This document shows positions 39,336-50,694 of a stretch of DNA of 64,000 nt, piece by piece. The number at the start of each line of letters is the position of its first letter. The stretch's first letter is position 1. A program made the translations under genes and the position numbers. Source of the stretch: Absidia repens. Taxonomy: Eukaryota > Mucoromycota > Mucoromycetes > Mucorales > Cunninghamellaceae. The notes under the pieces were generated by a model. That model was not told the DNA's origin. It saw nothing but the letters and a program-made list of their open reading frames with translations, and searched no databases. Location: the NCBI GenBank assembly GCA_002105175.1, contig MCGE01000012.1, positions 1,054,001-1,118,000 of the forward strand. Direction: 5' to 3'.

Positions 39336-40851
39336 AATAATGGTAATTAATATGTGAATCCATGTAATGTTTTTAAATAACTCTAAAAACGAGTTCTTAC
39401 CTTTTTTCAGTCCCGTAGCTTTTTTGTGCCACCTTACTGCTCAAAAGAGTAATGGAATGTTCACCACAGGCGCTTGGATTATCGGACAAAAGGTACTGTT
39501 GGATCAATGGTTTCAATTGTGTTGCCGTATTCGCCCCTTGTATGATACGTGCCGAGACTAGACTGTTTTTCGCGCGTCGTTCTGCAACTGTCCGATGTTC
39601 AATAGCATTGTCATCCTCATCATCAATATCGTCATCTGCACTATTTGCTGCCCTTCGAGTCGTAGCTGTTGGTGTTGACTTTCTAGGTTTGGTCACTTTT
39701 GCCTTCGCTTTTCTTGCTGTTGTCGTTGTTGCTGTATCGTCGTCCTCCTCAGGAATAGATGGATGTGCATGGTGGAATGAATCAAACCCATTGATGTGTT
39801 GAGATGGTGTGATAGGAGGAGAAGGCGAGCAAGTTGACATTGTATTTGCAGGTGATGAAGGTGGGGGTGATTTGTTGGATTTGCTGCTGCCGCTTGGTCG
39901 TCGTTTTGAAATGGATTGCCGTTTTGTTGCGTTTGGGATGGATTCCATTGCCCACATGCCAGATGGTTGTTGCTGCTGATTTGTTGTGTTTGCTGTAAAC
40001 ATGGCCAATTGTTCAGGGTGCACCATAAAGTCAGAAGGAAGTCCTTGGTTATCAGTAGTGGTCGTAGTAGTAGCAAATCCGCCATTTGCAGATGGTACAG
40101 TAATACCAGCTGCAGGTCCAGCCATCGACATTGAGTCCACAAAAGAATGATTTGTAAAGCTGTTTCCATCTTCTTCAGTTGACGTACTGAGCGAGTCCAA
40201 AAAGCTGGGAGAGAAAAAGACGGGAGTGGTCGGAGAAGCAGAAGCTGCCGTGGTATGGTCATGGTAAGAAGACAGGTTTTCCAACCGAAGAGACATTGTA
40301 CGTTGATGAGTTGCAGGAGGATAATCCAAGGTACCCATACTGTCAAAAGTCGTCCCACTTGAATGAGAAGAAAATGAGGAGGGAATGGAAGTAGTACCAC
40401 CAATTGCTGTACCATGATCACCATCACCGCCAAGTAGATGTTGAAAGTCAGAGTTCCCCCAGTCCAAACTATCCAAAGGTTCTTGCTTCACATAATCAAA
40501 TCTGTCGTTGTTGTAGCTGTTTGGCATTTCGGCATTGAGGGTGTGATAATGATGATAATCCAAATCGCCTATAGCAACAGAATGACGTCTTGAATTGTGC
40601 CCATTGGTAAATTGGTCAGTAACATGATGCATAAATGGCTGTTGTTGAAAATCAGTCACGGCAGGGTATTCAAAAGAGTTCAGCATGGAATCAAAACCAA
40701 GTCCATGACCATGATCCATAACATCAGATGTTGGTAAATTCACTGGAAGGGATGGCGAATTTGGAGAAGAGTAGACATAGTCCGACAAGTTGGCAGGTTC
40801 TTGTTTTCTTTTACGTGAAATGACTTCATCCATAGGTGTAAAAGTTGTCAT
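37062..40851 (-). CDS. CSL-family (CBF1/Su(H)/Lag-1) transcription factor
   Basis: Three exons: 40851-39401, 39295-38820, 38743-37062, giving 1,202 aa, about twice an animal CSL protein. CSL proteins bind GTG(G/A)GAA-type DNA. The first roughly 420 residues are Ser/Thr/Asn/His-rich and disordered. The DNA-binding N-domain spans the first junction: VAQKSYGTEKR on exon 1, FLCPPPTTI on exon 2. It continues with LTIHISGE and SKQLHINDADEKRR. The beta-trefoil begins KNMELCIHHGTTVSLFNRI and RSQTVSTKYLGV and includes VMVIRKVDKGSAVL and DPVSQLHKIAFQIV. The C-terminal IPT domain shows SGENLARDLTVWFGDVKAP and CNIPDE and ends VYRTGQFYTF. Long low-complexity insertions interrupt the trefoil. Fungal CSL proteins are known (Cbf11/Cbf12 of fission yeast); fungi lack Notch, so the input signal is different. 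Confidence 0.93.
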
Positions 40852-41911
40852 ATTGATGTACAAAAAAGTATAAAAAAAGTAAAGGGGTTGTGTATATAAG
40901 TGTTTGTAAGTGTATGTTTGGTAAATGTATAGAGAATCGCCAGCGACAAAAAAAAAAAAAAAAAGTTGAAAAAAAAAATGGAAAGAGAGAGGAAAAAGGT
41001 GGGGAAAGGTCTGGTCGTTTTTCTAAATAAAATAGACCAATGGTAGGTCTCACAAAATTCAATGCTTGAATGCACAGTGATTGGTAAACTTTAGTTTAGT
41101 TTGGAAGTCCGCGTTTATGGACTGAACCAAGTAACTTTTTTTAACGATACGCAGTGGTTGGCAGAAACAAAACCCCACATTTTATCAGAACCAATTGCAG
41201 TTGACCAATAAACGTTTTCAGAGAGTGTAGATTGAAAACTTGGTTCATGTAACTAAAAAAAGGTCATCTCTTTATTTTTTTAAAGCACGCAACGGTACTA
41301 CCACATGACCATTATCGCCTCGCTTTATCTCCTTAGTGTATACATAAACCACCTGACCAAAGAAAACTTTACCCGAAAAGAAAAAAAGTAAACATCCCTT
41401 CCCGCCTCAGACACACATCCAACAGCCATCGTCCTCGTAAAAAAACAAAAAACTCATGCATCCCTCCACTTTGACCTTCCATTCTCAGTTGACTTTATGT
41501 CCTGTTACTGTACCCTACGTTTCCATGTACGCCTCCTCTCCCCCCACAAACTGAAACACAAAAAACTCAAAAAAAGGCAGTCTAGTATTCATATAGTGTT
41601 ATGTGATGCCGATCTCTGATTTTATCGTATCATAACCGTGATAGGCATCATCAAAACCATCGTCAGCAGAACACAACACAAAAAAGACATAATAATAAAA
41701 TAAAAATAAAAGCATAGTGATACAATAAAAAAGTTTCTTTATTGGTGATATATAAAATAAAATAAAATGTGATGATACTAAACTAAGGGAAGCGAATGAG
41801 GAGGTAGAAAGAAAAAGAAGGGGGGGAGGAAGGGAGGACTACATCAACTAAAGATGGAAAGATAAAAACTAAAAAAAAAAAAGGGCGGCAACATAGAAAG
41901 GAAGTATTTAA
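40852..41911. promoter_or_regulatory. CSL promoter region and ARPC4 3' flank
   Basis: About 1.06 kb. A T-rich and (in sense) pyrimidine-rich tract sits next to the CSL start (40950-41000 as A-runs on +). Minus-strand polyadenylation candidates for ARPC4 lie at 41740-41765. No further gene seen. Confidence 0.45.
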
Positions 41912-42824
41912 TCAAGCAAACTACATGAAAAAAAGGCGGCAAATGAGTTCACCGATTGTATCTTTACAGATATCGTTTTGACTTACTTGAGCTAAATAGG
42001 TTTCGGCAACGATACGGGCCCTTGTGTTGACACTGAGTTTCATTTCCGAGATTTCCTTGTCGACTTCTTCCATGAAATGCACAATAAAGTCCACTAATTT
42101 GTGTTTGTACATTTGTTCCGTGTGTTTGTTGGTAATCAAAAAGGAGATATCGTAGCCCTAAGAGAAGACACAAGAAAAGTGATCACATGAAAACAAGGAT
42201 ATATCGGTGTAAATAAAAAGAAAATAAAGTAAGAAAGGTAACATTCCCTTTGTAGATCTAAACGTTTTGGAAAGTTTTTTACCTCTACTGGCACCCGACG
42301 CAAAATGACAAAATGTTCAGCTCGAAGCATCAAGAATCGAGAGAATTTGTGACACAATATACGTTCCAAATCATCCGCTTGCTTAATTTTGATACTGACA
42401 CGAATCGAGTTGACTGATGATTCTATCAATACCTTTTCATTTTCGTTTCTACTAACTACCAATGAGTTCAACAACACTTCCTTGGATTTACTAAATTGAC
42501 AAGAAAAGAAAAAAAAATCAGTAACCAACCATTCCAGTATCCCTTGAGTTTATCATCTCTCCTTACCCAGATTCAACTTCAGGTGCATTGTGTCTTTCGG
42601 CCACTTGAGAGGAGAAGTTTTCAATACATAAAGCAGCTGTCAAAGATGAGCGAACAGCGGTTAAGTAAGGTCGAAGAGTATTGGACTAGTGCGAAGATGA
42701 TATAGATGGAGTCATGTCAATGTCAATGTCAAAACAGTGAAGCGATAGATGCCTGTGCTTCTCCTCTTCTAGTGGTACCAAAAGGAATAAAAAACAAAGC
42801 ATATTTTTTCCATATTCTTACCAT
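41912..42824 (-). CDS. ARPC4: Arp2/3 complex subunit 4 (ARPC4, p20)
   Basis: Five exons: 42824-42822 (ATG only), 42685-42567, 42490-42283, 42157-41987, 41920-41912 (FA-stop), giving 169 aa (human 168). ARPC4 forms the structural core of the seven-subunit Arp2/3 complex that nucleates branched actin filaments, supporting endocytic patches in fungi. It reads [46 protein letters not shown], then [20 protein letters not shown] and [27 protein letters not shown]. Both terminal exons are tiny. The last intron has GTAAGT and GTAG, and splicing gives the short C-terminus expected for the family; reading through would add 21 foreign residues. The ATG-GTAAGA first exon is inferred from phase and consensus. 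Confidence 0.93.
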
Positions 42825-43920
42825 AGACAGATAATGAGTAAATATTCTCAAACGGAAGCAGTCAAAGGGAAGAAAAAAAAATATAACAGAATAAACCGGT
42901 TTCAACGATTATACGGCGGGAATTAAAATAAAAAAGGCACTACGGGTGTAGCAAAATATACTTTAGCCCATTGAATGATATTCACTCATTTCGTTCAATT
43001 ATGTGAGACAGTAGATAAAAAAGATCGTGGTTTGACTTGCATGGTGTTTATCCAACTGATCGACCAGTGGTGCTACATTGTTTGCGAAACTTTCTAAACA
43101 TCAGTTCAAACGAGAGAAATAGCCAAGGACTCTTTACTAGAAAACTTTGGAGTGGAAGGTACATAAATTATATATGTGTGTTGGAATAGATTAAATATAC
43201 TCATGAAAGCATGAAGTTGCTGAAGAATAGTTTCCTGCGTAAAACATAAATCGGTAGTTTGGCGCATCTGGACAGCGAAATATATCTGATGGTAAAAGTG
43301 GAATGTGTAAAAAAAAAAAAAGGGGGTAAGTTTAGCGCCTCAGGCCAAATATGAGACAGACAGGTTTATCATGAAACACATTTAATACCCAAGCGCCTCT
43401 GGACTATCGATAGGTGAACAATGACGTAGGGTTAGGAAAAAAAAAAAGGGGGTGTATACGAACATGCCAAAATGCGCATCAAAAAATCTTGAAAACTACA
43501 TAAATGAGTGGTTTTTTTATCGAGATCAAATATTTGGACAAATATAATACATGCTACATTTTACATGCAGAGAACTAACGACACGCAGCATAATCAGGTT
43601 TTGTTGTTGCGATTGCATAATGACGTAGATATTCATACCAGAATATAAAGATACACACGTGGCCTCCGTGTTTCTTATTTTCGCTACAAATATAATTTTT
43701 AGGAAAACAAAATCCGGCCACTATCAACTTTTCTGGTTCTTGTTGCCGAGCCAGGTCTGCACAGAGGAGGGGATTGCGAAGCATCGCTTTATTGACAAGC
43801 GCTGACGTCCAAAAGCGGGTTTTTAAATATTAAAATGCTGATCGCTGGCATTTGAAGGAGCATGTACTCCTTTTTTTTTTCTTGTCTCACTCGTTCCGCT
43901 CTACTTCCATACTTGCGCTG
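42825..43920. other. Intergenic region
   Basis: About 1.1 kb. Two short A-runs followed by GGGGGT (43308-43326 and 43439-43454) are similar. The minus frame at 43575-43784 has no support. T-rich tract at 43870-43880 before the pseudogene start. Confidence 0.5.
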
Positions 43921-44950
43921 ATGTCTGTTACTGAATGAATCTTGTGGAAAAGGTTCCTTGTCAATTTGCTAGGTGCCGTATTATTTCTTTCTTTAATATC
44001 CATCAAGATCCACGACACACCTAGTAGACATTTCTTGACGTTTGATACACTGGCGAAATTCACTTGGTTACATTGGGCAACAATAATACCCTTGGATCTA
44101 CTGCATTACCACCACCACTTTACAACGGTGACAAAACAGCTGAAGAAGAGAATCTACTCAACCAACCCATCAAGTTGACTTTGTCTTTGCTCCTCCTTCT
44201 CCTGCTATGCAAACGGCAATTTTAATGACGGCAGTGGCAAATGGTAGTATGCTGGATTATACATTAAACTGGATAATGTCGTAGAAGCGCACCAAACTCG
44301 ACGGACGATTTTTGGTGTCTGCCATATGGACAAGGCATTGGTGGATCGACTGAACGAACAAGGCTACGGAGACCATATGGTGCTCATTCCCGAGGATTGG
44401 TTCCATTAAACACTGGCAGTGGTCTGGCGGAATGACTGGACAAAAACTATGCACCCATCATACATTCGAAATTATTGGCTGGTGGTGGAACGGTTATTGT
44501 ACATGGAGGACCACGGTTTGGTTTAGTGATGTGGATATTGTTGTTTACCTCGGATTCAATCTATGATTAACCTGCGAATGAAATTAGATGTGCGGAAATC
44601 TATCACAGAAATGCTCTTTACGCAGGAAACGGAACAGCGGATTCTCAACTCTGGATTTTACATCATGCGACCCACATTGACCCAGCAAACGCATCTTTGG
44701 TGGATTCGATTCATCATTCAAGATAATAAACTCAAAGCGACTCAACAACGTGCCATCAATAGAATTATCGACGATATGAATTTCGATTATCAAATGAGTA
44801 AGATCGCTTTATTGGGTTTGACGCTTTTCCCTCATGGACGGATATATTTTGAAGACAATTTATGACATGGTGCCTATGATGGTTCATGCAAATTATCAAA
44901 TAGGTGACAAGAAACGGGAATCTTTACAAAAAGCTGGCCTTTGGTTATTT
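43921..44950 (+). pseudogene. Decayed nucleotide-diphospho-sugar transferase-like gene
   Basis: Remains of a Golgi-type glycosyltransferase of the Nucleotid_trans (PF03407-like) kind. ATG 43921 is followed by an in-frame TGA at 43936. The same frame then continues as a type II membrane anchor (LVNLLGAVLFLSLISI). Further family-like pieces lie in other frames: MQTAILMTAVANGSMLDYTL (about 44205), FGVCHMDKALVDRLNEQGYG (about 44310), the DxD region WFSDVDIVVYL (about 44518) and LNSGFYIMRPT (about 44650). Several stops and frame changes separate them, and no set of plausible introns repairs them. A working copy would transfer sugars in the secretory pathway. AATAAA at 45125-45130 survives downstream. 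Family assignment is by motif memory; the lesions are seen directly. Confidence 0.7.
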
Positions 44951-45241
44951 AGTTGTAGTAATTATTATTTTTCTTTTACCCTTAATTACCTGGTCTCCCT
45001 TTTTTTTTTCCCTCTTCCTCTCCTTAGTTTAGTTTGATCTCATTTCTTTAGTGTTACATTCATACTTTTTTACCTTTTTAGTCTATTCTGCATTTACTGT
45101 ACACATATTCATTCTTATGATTCCAATAAAATTATGGACAATAGATATTCTTTGATCAAATAAACTATTTATTATTGACTTCAAAAAAAAAAAAAAAAGG
45201 CGGGGTGTATATAGCTAGGGGAATTGACTAGGATAGCGTGT

Positions 45242-46015
45242 TCAATGTTTCTTGATGGTCCAAAGAAGATCGTCATCGTTACTGTCAATTTTACATTCAG
45301 CAAGGGTGGTACCGCCGTCAATAGCTTTTTGAGAAATACATCTGGGGATCATATCGTAAAGATGAGAAGCAGATACAATTTTATATTGACCTCGGTTCTT
45401 TTGGTCAGGTACAGCCAACCATAATTGCTTGGGAGGGTAGATCTTTTGGTAACCACCAGTAGACTTGGGATCAGAGCCATCAATTTCACATTGCCACATC
45501 TATAAAATATAATATTAATCAGTACCATATACATTTATATATTAATATGCATGTATTCTTACCACAGCAGCATCAGGATAACCACCACCAGAATCCTTAT
45601 CACCAACAGTCTATATTGTCATGCAATTTAATTTAAAAAAAAAAAGTCAATTAGAGCGGCGTTTCAAACAAGATCATTATTTTACTGTTTTAAACTTCTT
45701 TACCCAGCGTGTTGACACACATTTTTCGAGATCGGCTTGATTCTTTAAATGAAGGGAGAAAAACTTGGTGGTTTTGTGTTGTCTGAGTTCCCAGACACTG
45801 TTGTCATTACCGGAAACAGCAGAAAGCAAGTTCTTGGGATTGACCATGGATAAAGATTTCTTGCTGTCCGAAATAAATTCATAGTCGCCAACAGCGAGTT
45901 TTCTACCAGCAGTGTATAGAGCAGTGCCGTCTTTTTTACCAGTAGGGCTGACACCTTGAGCTTGAATACTTGCGATCATCAAACTGATCGATACAAATAA
46001 ACCAATAACACGCAT
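45242..46015 (-). CDS. Small secreted protein of unknown function
   Basis: Three exons: 46015-45686, 45610-45563, 45499-45242, giving 211 aa; all junctions are phase 0 with GT-AG introns. A clear signal peptide opens the protein (basic MR, hydrophobic VIGLFVSISLMIASI, small residues before the likely cut near AQG). The mature part has Trp-rich and Lys-rich strands (NSVWELRQHKTTKFFSLHL, KQLWLAVPDQKNRGQYKIV) and four Cys, enough for two disulfides. Repeated WxLxQ/KxxxxxFxL-like patterns hint at a beta-rich, possibly trefoil-like fold, but I do not recognise the family. It is likely exported or wall-associated. It shares a 715-bp divergent promoter with CHS7. Confidence 0.8.
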
Positions 46016-46730
46016 TTTTAATAAATGAGAGGAAAGGATGCAAAAAAAAAAAAAGGAAGGAAGGGGAGGGGCAAGAGGATAGGGTTATAAAAAATAGAAG
46101 AGGAAAAAGAAAAAGGAAAAGAAAAATAGAATAGAGAAAAGGTTATATAGTCATTAAAGTTACTTCTCCTATTATATTTTAATTTCTGTTGTTCAGATTC
46201 TTCCCTTTTTCTTCTTGGTGCGAAATGGAATCCCATCAAGACTAAAAAGCGATAATGCTCATGTGGAAAAAAGTTGTCAAGGTGTCACAAAAGGTGCCTC
46301 ATTTCGCAATTCAATGTGTCGTTGTTTCAATTTTGCCGAAATGTAGTGCTACCAATGATCATTTTGGTAAAAAAAAGAACTATGCCCTATTCTATCATAA
46401 TCAAAAGCAAAAAAAAAAACCAACCAAAAAAAAAAAAATTAATTCTCGGTAAAAAAATGTCGTTGTGATATACTAAAAGTGAGTACAATAATAATCTCAC
46501 AGCAGCCATTGCCTTTTCTTGGTCATTATCAATGTCATTACTACGGGAAAGTGATTTTGGCGGTCCCGCTCCATTTTATGGCCATTTATATTTTTGAAAC
46601 GCCGGCGGTCCTTTTTTTTTTGGACTTTCACCTATTTTTAAAATTCTGTAATTGTTTTTTTTTTTCTTTTTCTTTCTTCTTCGCCCAATTTTTCTTTTTT
46701 TATTTATTTATATATTTATATTTATTCTTC
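46016..46730. promoter_or_regulatory. Divergent intergenic promoter, secreted protein / CHS7
   Basis: A 715-bp gap between opposite start codons. Purine-rich on + near 46040-46140 (a pyrimidine-rich leader for the minus gene) and T/TTC-rich at 46610-46725 before CHS7. No gene seen between. Confidence 0.5.
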
Positions 46731-48103
46731 ATGGTGGACATTACGTACGAATTTGGCGCCTTTAGTTTTGATGGTATTTGTCGAACGGTGGCGTTAAGCT
46801 TGTGTCCCCTTATCGGTCAGTACGATGGGATTGAACCGGTTTGTTATTCTCGAAACGTGGATCTCGGTGGAAATCTTATCTTTCAACCAGGTAAGTACCA
46901 TGAAGGACGTGCACCAAGTGTATGAAGTTTCCCTTTTTTTTGTAATGTATTGTACGGTACTGACCTCGTCCGTCTTTTTCTTCTATCTTTACATTTGACG
47001 TCCACTAGCGACCCTGATTATTGATATCGTGGCGATCATCATGACAGCCATCATGATTTACCATATCCGATCCAAATATACCGCTGTTGGCCGTAAAGAA
47101 ATAGTCATGTTCTTTTATCTCTATATGCTTTGTACCTTTATGGAAATGTTTCTTGTCACGAATATTATTCCCATCTCCTCTCCAGTATATCCGGTATGTA
47201 TGATGACAACTGTACATGTCATCATGACAACTTACTAACAATTCTTCTTTATTTTATCTACATAGTGGTTTGCCGCCATTCATATGGGTCTTATTAGTGC
47301 TACTTTCTGGTGTTTGCTTTTGAATGGTTTTGTCGGCTTCCAGTTTGCAGAAGATGGTACACCTTTATCGCTATGGGTAATAACTAAAAAAAAAATAGGG
47401 GGGAGGGCGTTCGGGTCATGCGGATGGGCTTGGATTTACCCGTATAGTACTAACACAATTGTTGTTATATGATGATGATGGTGATGATTTTACTCTCTAG
47501 TCTATACGTATTAGCTCATTCATCCTCTTCATTGTTGTGGGCGCAATATCCATTTGTACATTCAAAAACATATCACCCTTCTCATACTCATCTCCTGGCG
47601 CTTTGTGGGTCTTTTATTTCATCATCAATGGTATTTGCTTTATCGTCTATGTGATCTCCCAAATTATTCTCGTGGTAAATACGTTGGATGACCGATGGCC
47701 TTTGGGTGATATTCTTTTCGGTACTGCTTTCTTTGTCATTGGCTTCATTCTCTTGTTTGTCTTTTCTGTGGTGATTTGTGATCAAGTCAAGCATTACGTG
47801 GACGGTTTGTTTTTCGGTGCGATCTGTACTTTATTGGCGGTGATGATGGTATACAAGTATTGGGACTCAATTACCAAAGAAGACTTGGAATTTTCGGTCG
47901 GATCAAAACAAAATGTTTGGGAAGTCAAGGAACTGATCGGCGATGATGAACTCTCCCATCAATCTTCTTACCATAGCCAAACACCTCTGCAACAACAGCA
48001 ACGTGCTGGTGCTGGTACTGCCACTCCTCCTCCTCCAATTCCTCATGGTAACCCCCAGCCATACGGACAACAATACCAACAAGTCGATCGTCCTCCTTTC
48101 TAG
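46731..48103 (+). CDS. CHS7: Chitin synthase export chaperone Chs7
   Basis: Four exons: 46731-46890, 47009-47193, 47266-47376, 47501-48103, giving 352 aa. Chs7 is an ER membrane chaperone that lets chitin synthase fold and leave the ER. It shows [20 protein letters not shown], a series of about seven membrane spans, and the family signatures [61 protein letters not shown] and [20 protein letters not shown]. The C-terminal tail is Gln/Pro-rich and low complexity, longer than in yeast. The start is the first ATG after a T-rich leader. AATAAA at 48262-48267 follows. Confidence 0.95.
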
Positions 48104-48261
48104 ATCTCATAGAGCTAGTCGACTTCATCTTCCTTTTCCTCCTCATTCATTGTCATTCTATTTTATTGTTGTTATTATTTCAACCACCCTCGTATACAAT
48201 CATCACATAGTTCTTTTTAGATGTCACATTTATGTTCTTTATTTTATTTCTCTTATTCCTC

Positions 48262-48267
48262 AATAAA
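48262..48267 (+). terminator. Polyadenylation signal AATAAA
   Basis: Canonical signal about 160 bases after the CHS7 stop. Confidence 0.5.
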
Positions 48268-48699
48268 ACATACTCCATTTGTCATATATTGAATGATTAT
48301 GCTATGTATTATACTTGATGTAGACTAATGGGTGTGACCATGCGTGTTTTGGCTTTTTTTTTAAAAAAAAATATTTTGGAATTGAAGTGAATTGAATTGA
48401 ATTGAATCGATTCTTGGGATGGACAGAACATAGGGTATTTCGGATATCAGTGCTGGGCTAGATAGGGGTTTTTTATAAGGGTTGGCCAACATATGACCAG
48501 GAAGCTTTCTGACTGGCGAAGCAAAGCTCGTGGCTGTGTGTATGTATGTGCGTGTTGTTTAATCAAGTTGTCACAGTTTGAAAAATGAAAAGTGTTGAAA
48601 TACAGAATAGCAGAGACAGTGACATCAAACAGAACTTGGGTTTAAGTAAGAACTGGGCAGTTATGCAGAAAGGAATAGCCATTTCGACAGAATTTATTT

Positions 48700-48785
48700 C
48701 TTGGTGATAGTCATGGCTATCAATTGACAAAATATACATGTATGCTTAGTCTAATGAAACGCCCAACGGTGGTCTTTACTCAAAA
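48700..48785 (-). repeat. Dispersed repeat R1, truncated copy H
   Basis: Only the 3' part of the unit is present (complement of AAGACCACCGTTGGGCGTTT and CATTAGACTAAGCATAC), and it stops abruptly at a 23-base A-run (48782-48804) where the conserved core would be expected. Confidence 0.5.
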
Positions 48786-48859
48786 AAAAAAAAAAAAAAA
48801 AAAGGTGGGGGATGAGAAGTCATAGTGTGTGAGCGAGGAAGCAGGAGTGTGTTAAAACA

Positions 48860-49225
48860 TTCATAAAATAGTCGCTGTATCTACTTTGATCAATATATAA
48901 TGGATAATAATAAAAAGAAAAAACATTTATTATTTGAAGGAATATAGTAGATACTAAAACTAACGACAGAGATTCATTGTAACAAGAGATCTAATGGAGG
49001 TAAAATGAGCGATATTATAAAGAGCTCTGAAGTATGGCTAACACCAGCATTGTGGTACTATTGTAAAAAAGATGTCTAATATACCGTAGAATACATGAGA
49101 ATGGCAATAAAGAGATATTTTTGACTGAAGAGTCATACTGTCAATACTGATCAAAGGCGTGATGGTAGTAAAAAAGTGATCTAGTACGCAGGACATGAAA
49201 AAGACAAGTAGGACATTTTTCTTTA
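48860..49225 (-). repeat. R1-associated degenerate units
   Basis: Contains GATTCATTGTAACAAGAG, TGGCTAACACCAGCATTG and GTCAATACTGATC blocks like those at 17560-18720, in the same order and strand relative to the adjacent R1 copy. Confidence 0.5.
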
Positions 49226-49229
49226 GAAG

Positions 49230-49560
49230 AAGTAGAAGATACATATTTTATTCAGATGTATATACAAACTATAGACAAACTAACACTAAACTAAACCAAT
49301 GGAGGTTCCAAGAAGCCAACTAATGGCGCCTTCTGATCCTAGATTCAAATTGAAAGGGTTTCCCCATGCATCTTGTAATCCCTGAGCTAAAAACGCTTCT
49401 AAACTAGTCCTGACACTATTCTAAGTCCAATATAACCCATACTGACCACAATGGTGAAGAAAAAACGAAGGTAAAAAAAAAAAAATTAGAAAGAGAGCCG
49501 AAAAAATAAAAAAGGTGTGAGAGAAAAAAATAAATATTCCACGTGGGCGGGATTTGAAAT
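49230..49560 (-). repeat. Dispersed repeat R1, copy D
   Basis: Complement core GAAAGGGTTTCCCCATGCAT at about 49353-49372, CGCTTCTAAACTAGTCCTGA downstream, T-rich tract (A on -) and the promoter-side CCACGTGGGCGGGATTTG at about 49539-49556. Closest to copy C. Confidence 0.7.
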
Positions 49561-50694
49561 GTAATTTTGGTCGTTTTTTTATTTTTTTACAGTAATCAAC
49601 ACCATACATCATCGCTCACATGGCTGATTCTCTTTTCTTTATAGTAGCCATCACCATTCATCAACGGCAGCACGGTTGGTCTCTCTTGTTTTTAAATCAA
49701 CCACCACTGTTCGACACATGCAATATCGGGCCTTCTCTTTATTTTAAAGCAATCAACGCCCTACAATATCGATAACAGGACGGCTTCGGAATTGGAGCAA
49801 ATCGACATGTGCTGGTACCCGACTCCACCCCCCCTTCCTTTACTGTATAATAGTATGTCACTCGTCATAGATTAGCTTTTCCTCTTTATTTGAATTTGAT
49901 TCATCTTACGTTTTGCTTTATTCCACAACCATGCCATTTCCGACCACTACGTTAACCACCCTTCCTCAATACTCTCGCACACTCACAATACCCCACAACT
50001 CTATACACATTTTCCAAACTCACACACCTAACTACACCCCTTAATAGAATTGCTAGCGTGACTTCAATAAAAATCACATTTGAACCCTCATCTTTTTATT
50101 GGCGGTTTTGATGACCTTTATCTTTACATTTTTATTTTTCTGAATGGTGTGATAATTTTGACATTTTCTTCAGCGGAAGGGGGACATTTCTTAAATTCTC
50201 TATAAAAGAATTACTGAATAATAGACAAATCGTTCGATTAGGCTATTGACCGCTGCTAGCTCTGACTTGCATTTTTACCATGTATTACTCTGGGGCCCTA
50301 ACAACTCCTACTAGTTTAATCTTTGTGGCTCGTTTGGGAATACCTTTGAATCAAGTCAAACGTATGTGATATTCGGACGGATGATATATTTGCTAAGACG
50401 TTTATCATACATAAAAATATAAATAATGTCACCACCCGTGCCACCCAATAAATAATATTCTCGACATATCATTATAGTCATCATCATAAACAGTCATCAT
50501 TGATGCTATTTAAAATAAAAAATTTTATTGTTTGATATGAGTAACAAAGGGGAGAAGTAATAGAATAATAAGATAGAGAGAGGGTGGTCAATAAAGTAAG
50601 GTAGAGGGAAATAGATAAAATGTATCATAGTAATAAAAAGGGGGATAGGAAGAGGGAATATCATATCTATAAACATCAAACTAAGAAAACTAAT
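49561..50694. other. Intergenic region
   Basis: About 1.1 kb before the septin 3' end. No gene recognised. Minus-strand AATAAA candidates (TTTATT) near 50700 and 50525 may serve the septin. Confidence 0.5.

Noticed and set aside
44584..44793. Antisense open frame in the pseudogene
   Set aside because: Opposite strand of the glycosyltransferase relic; the motifs are on plus.
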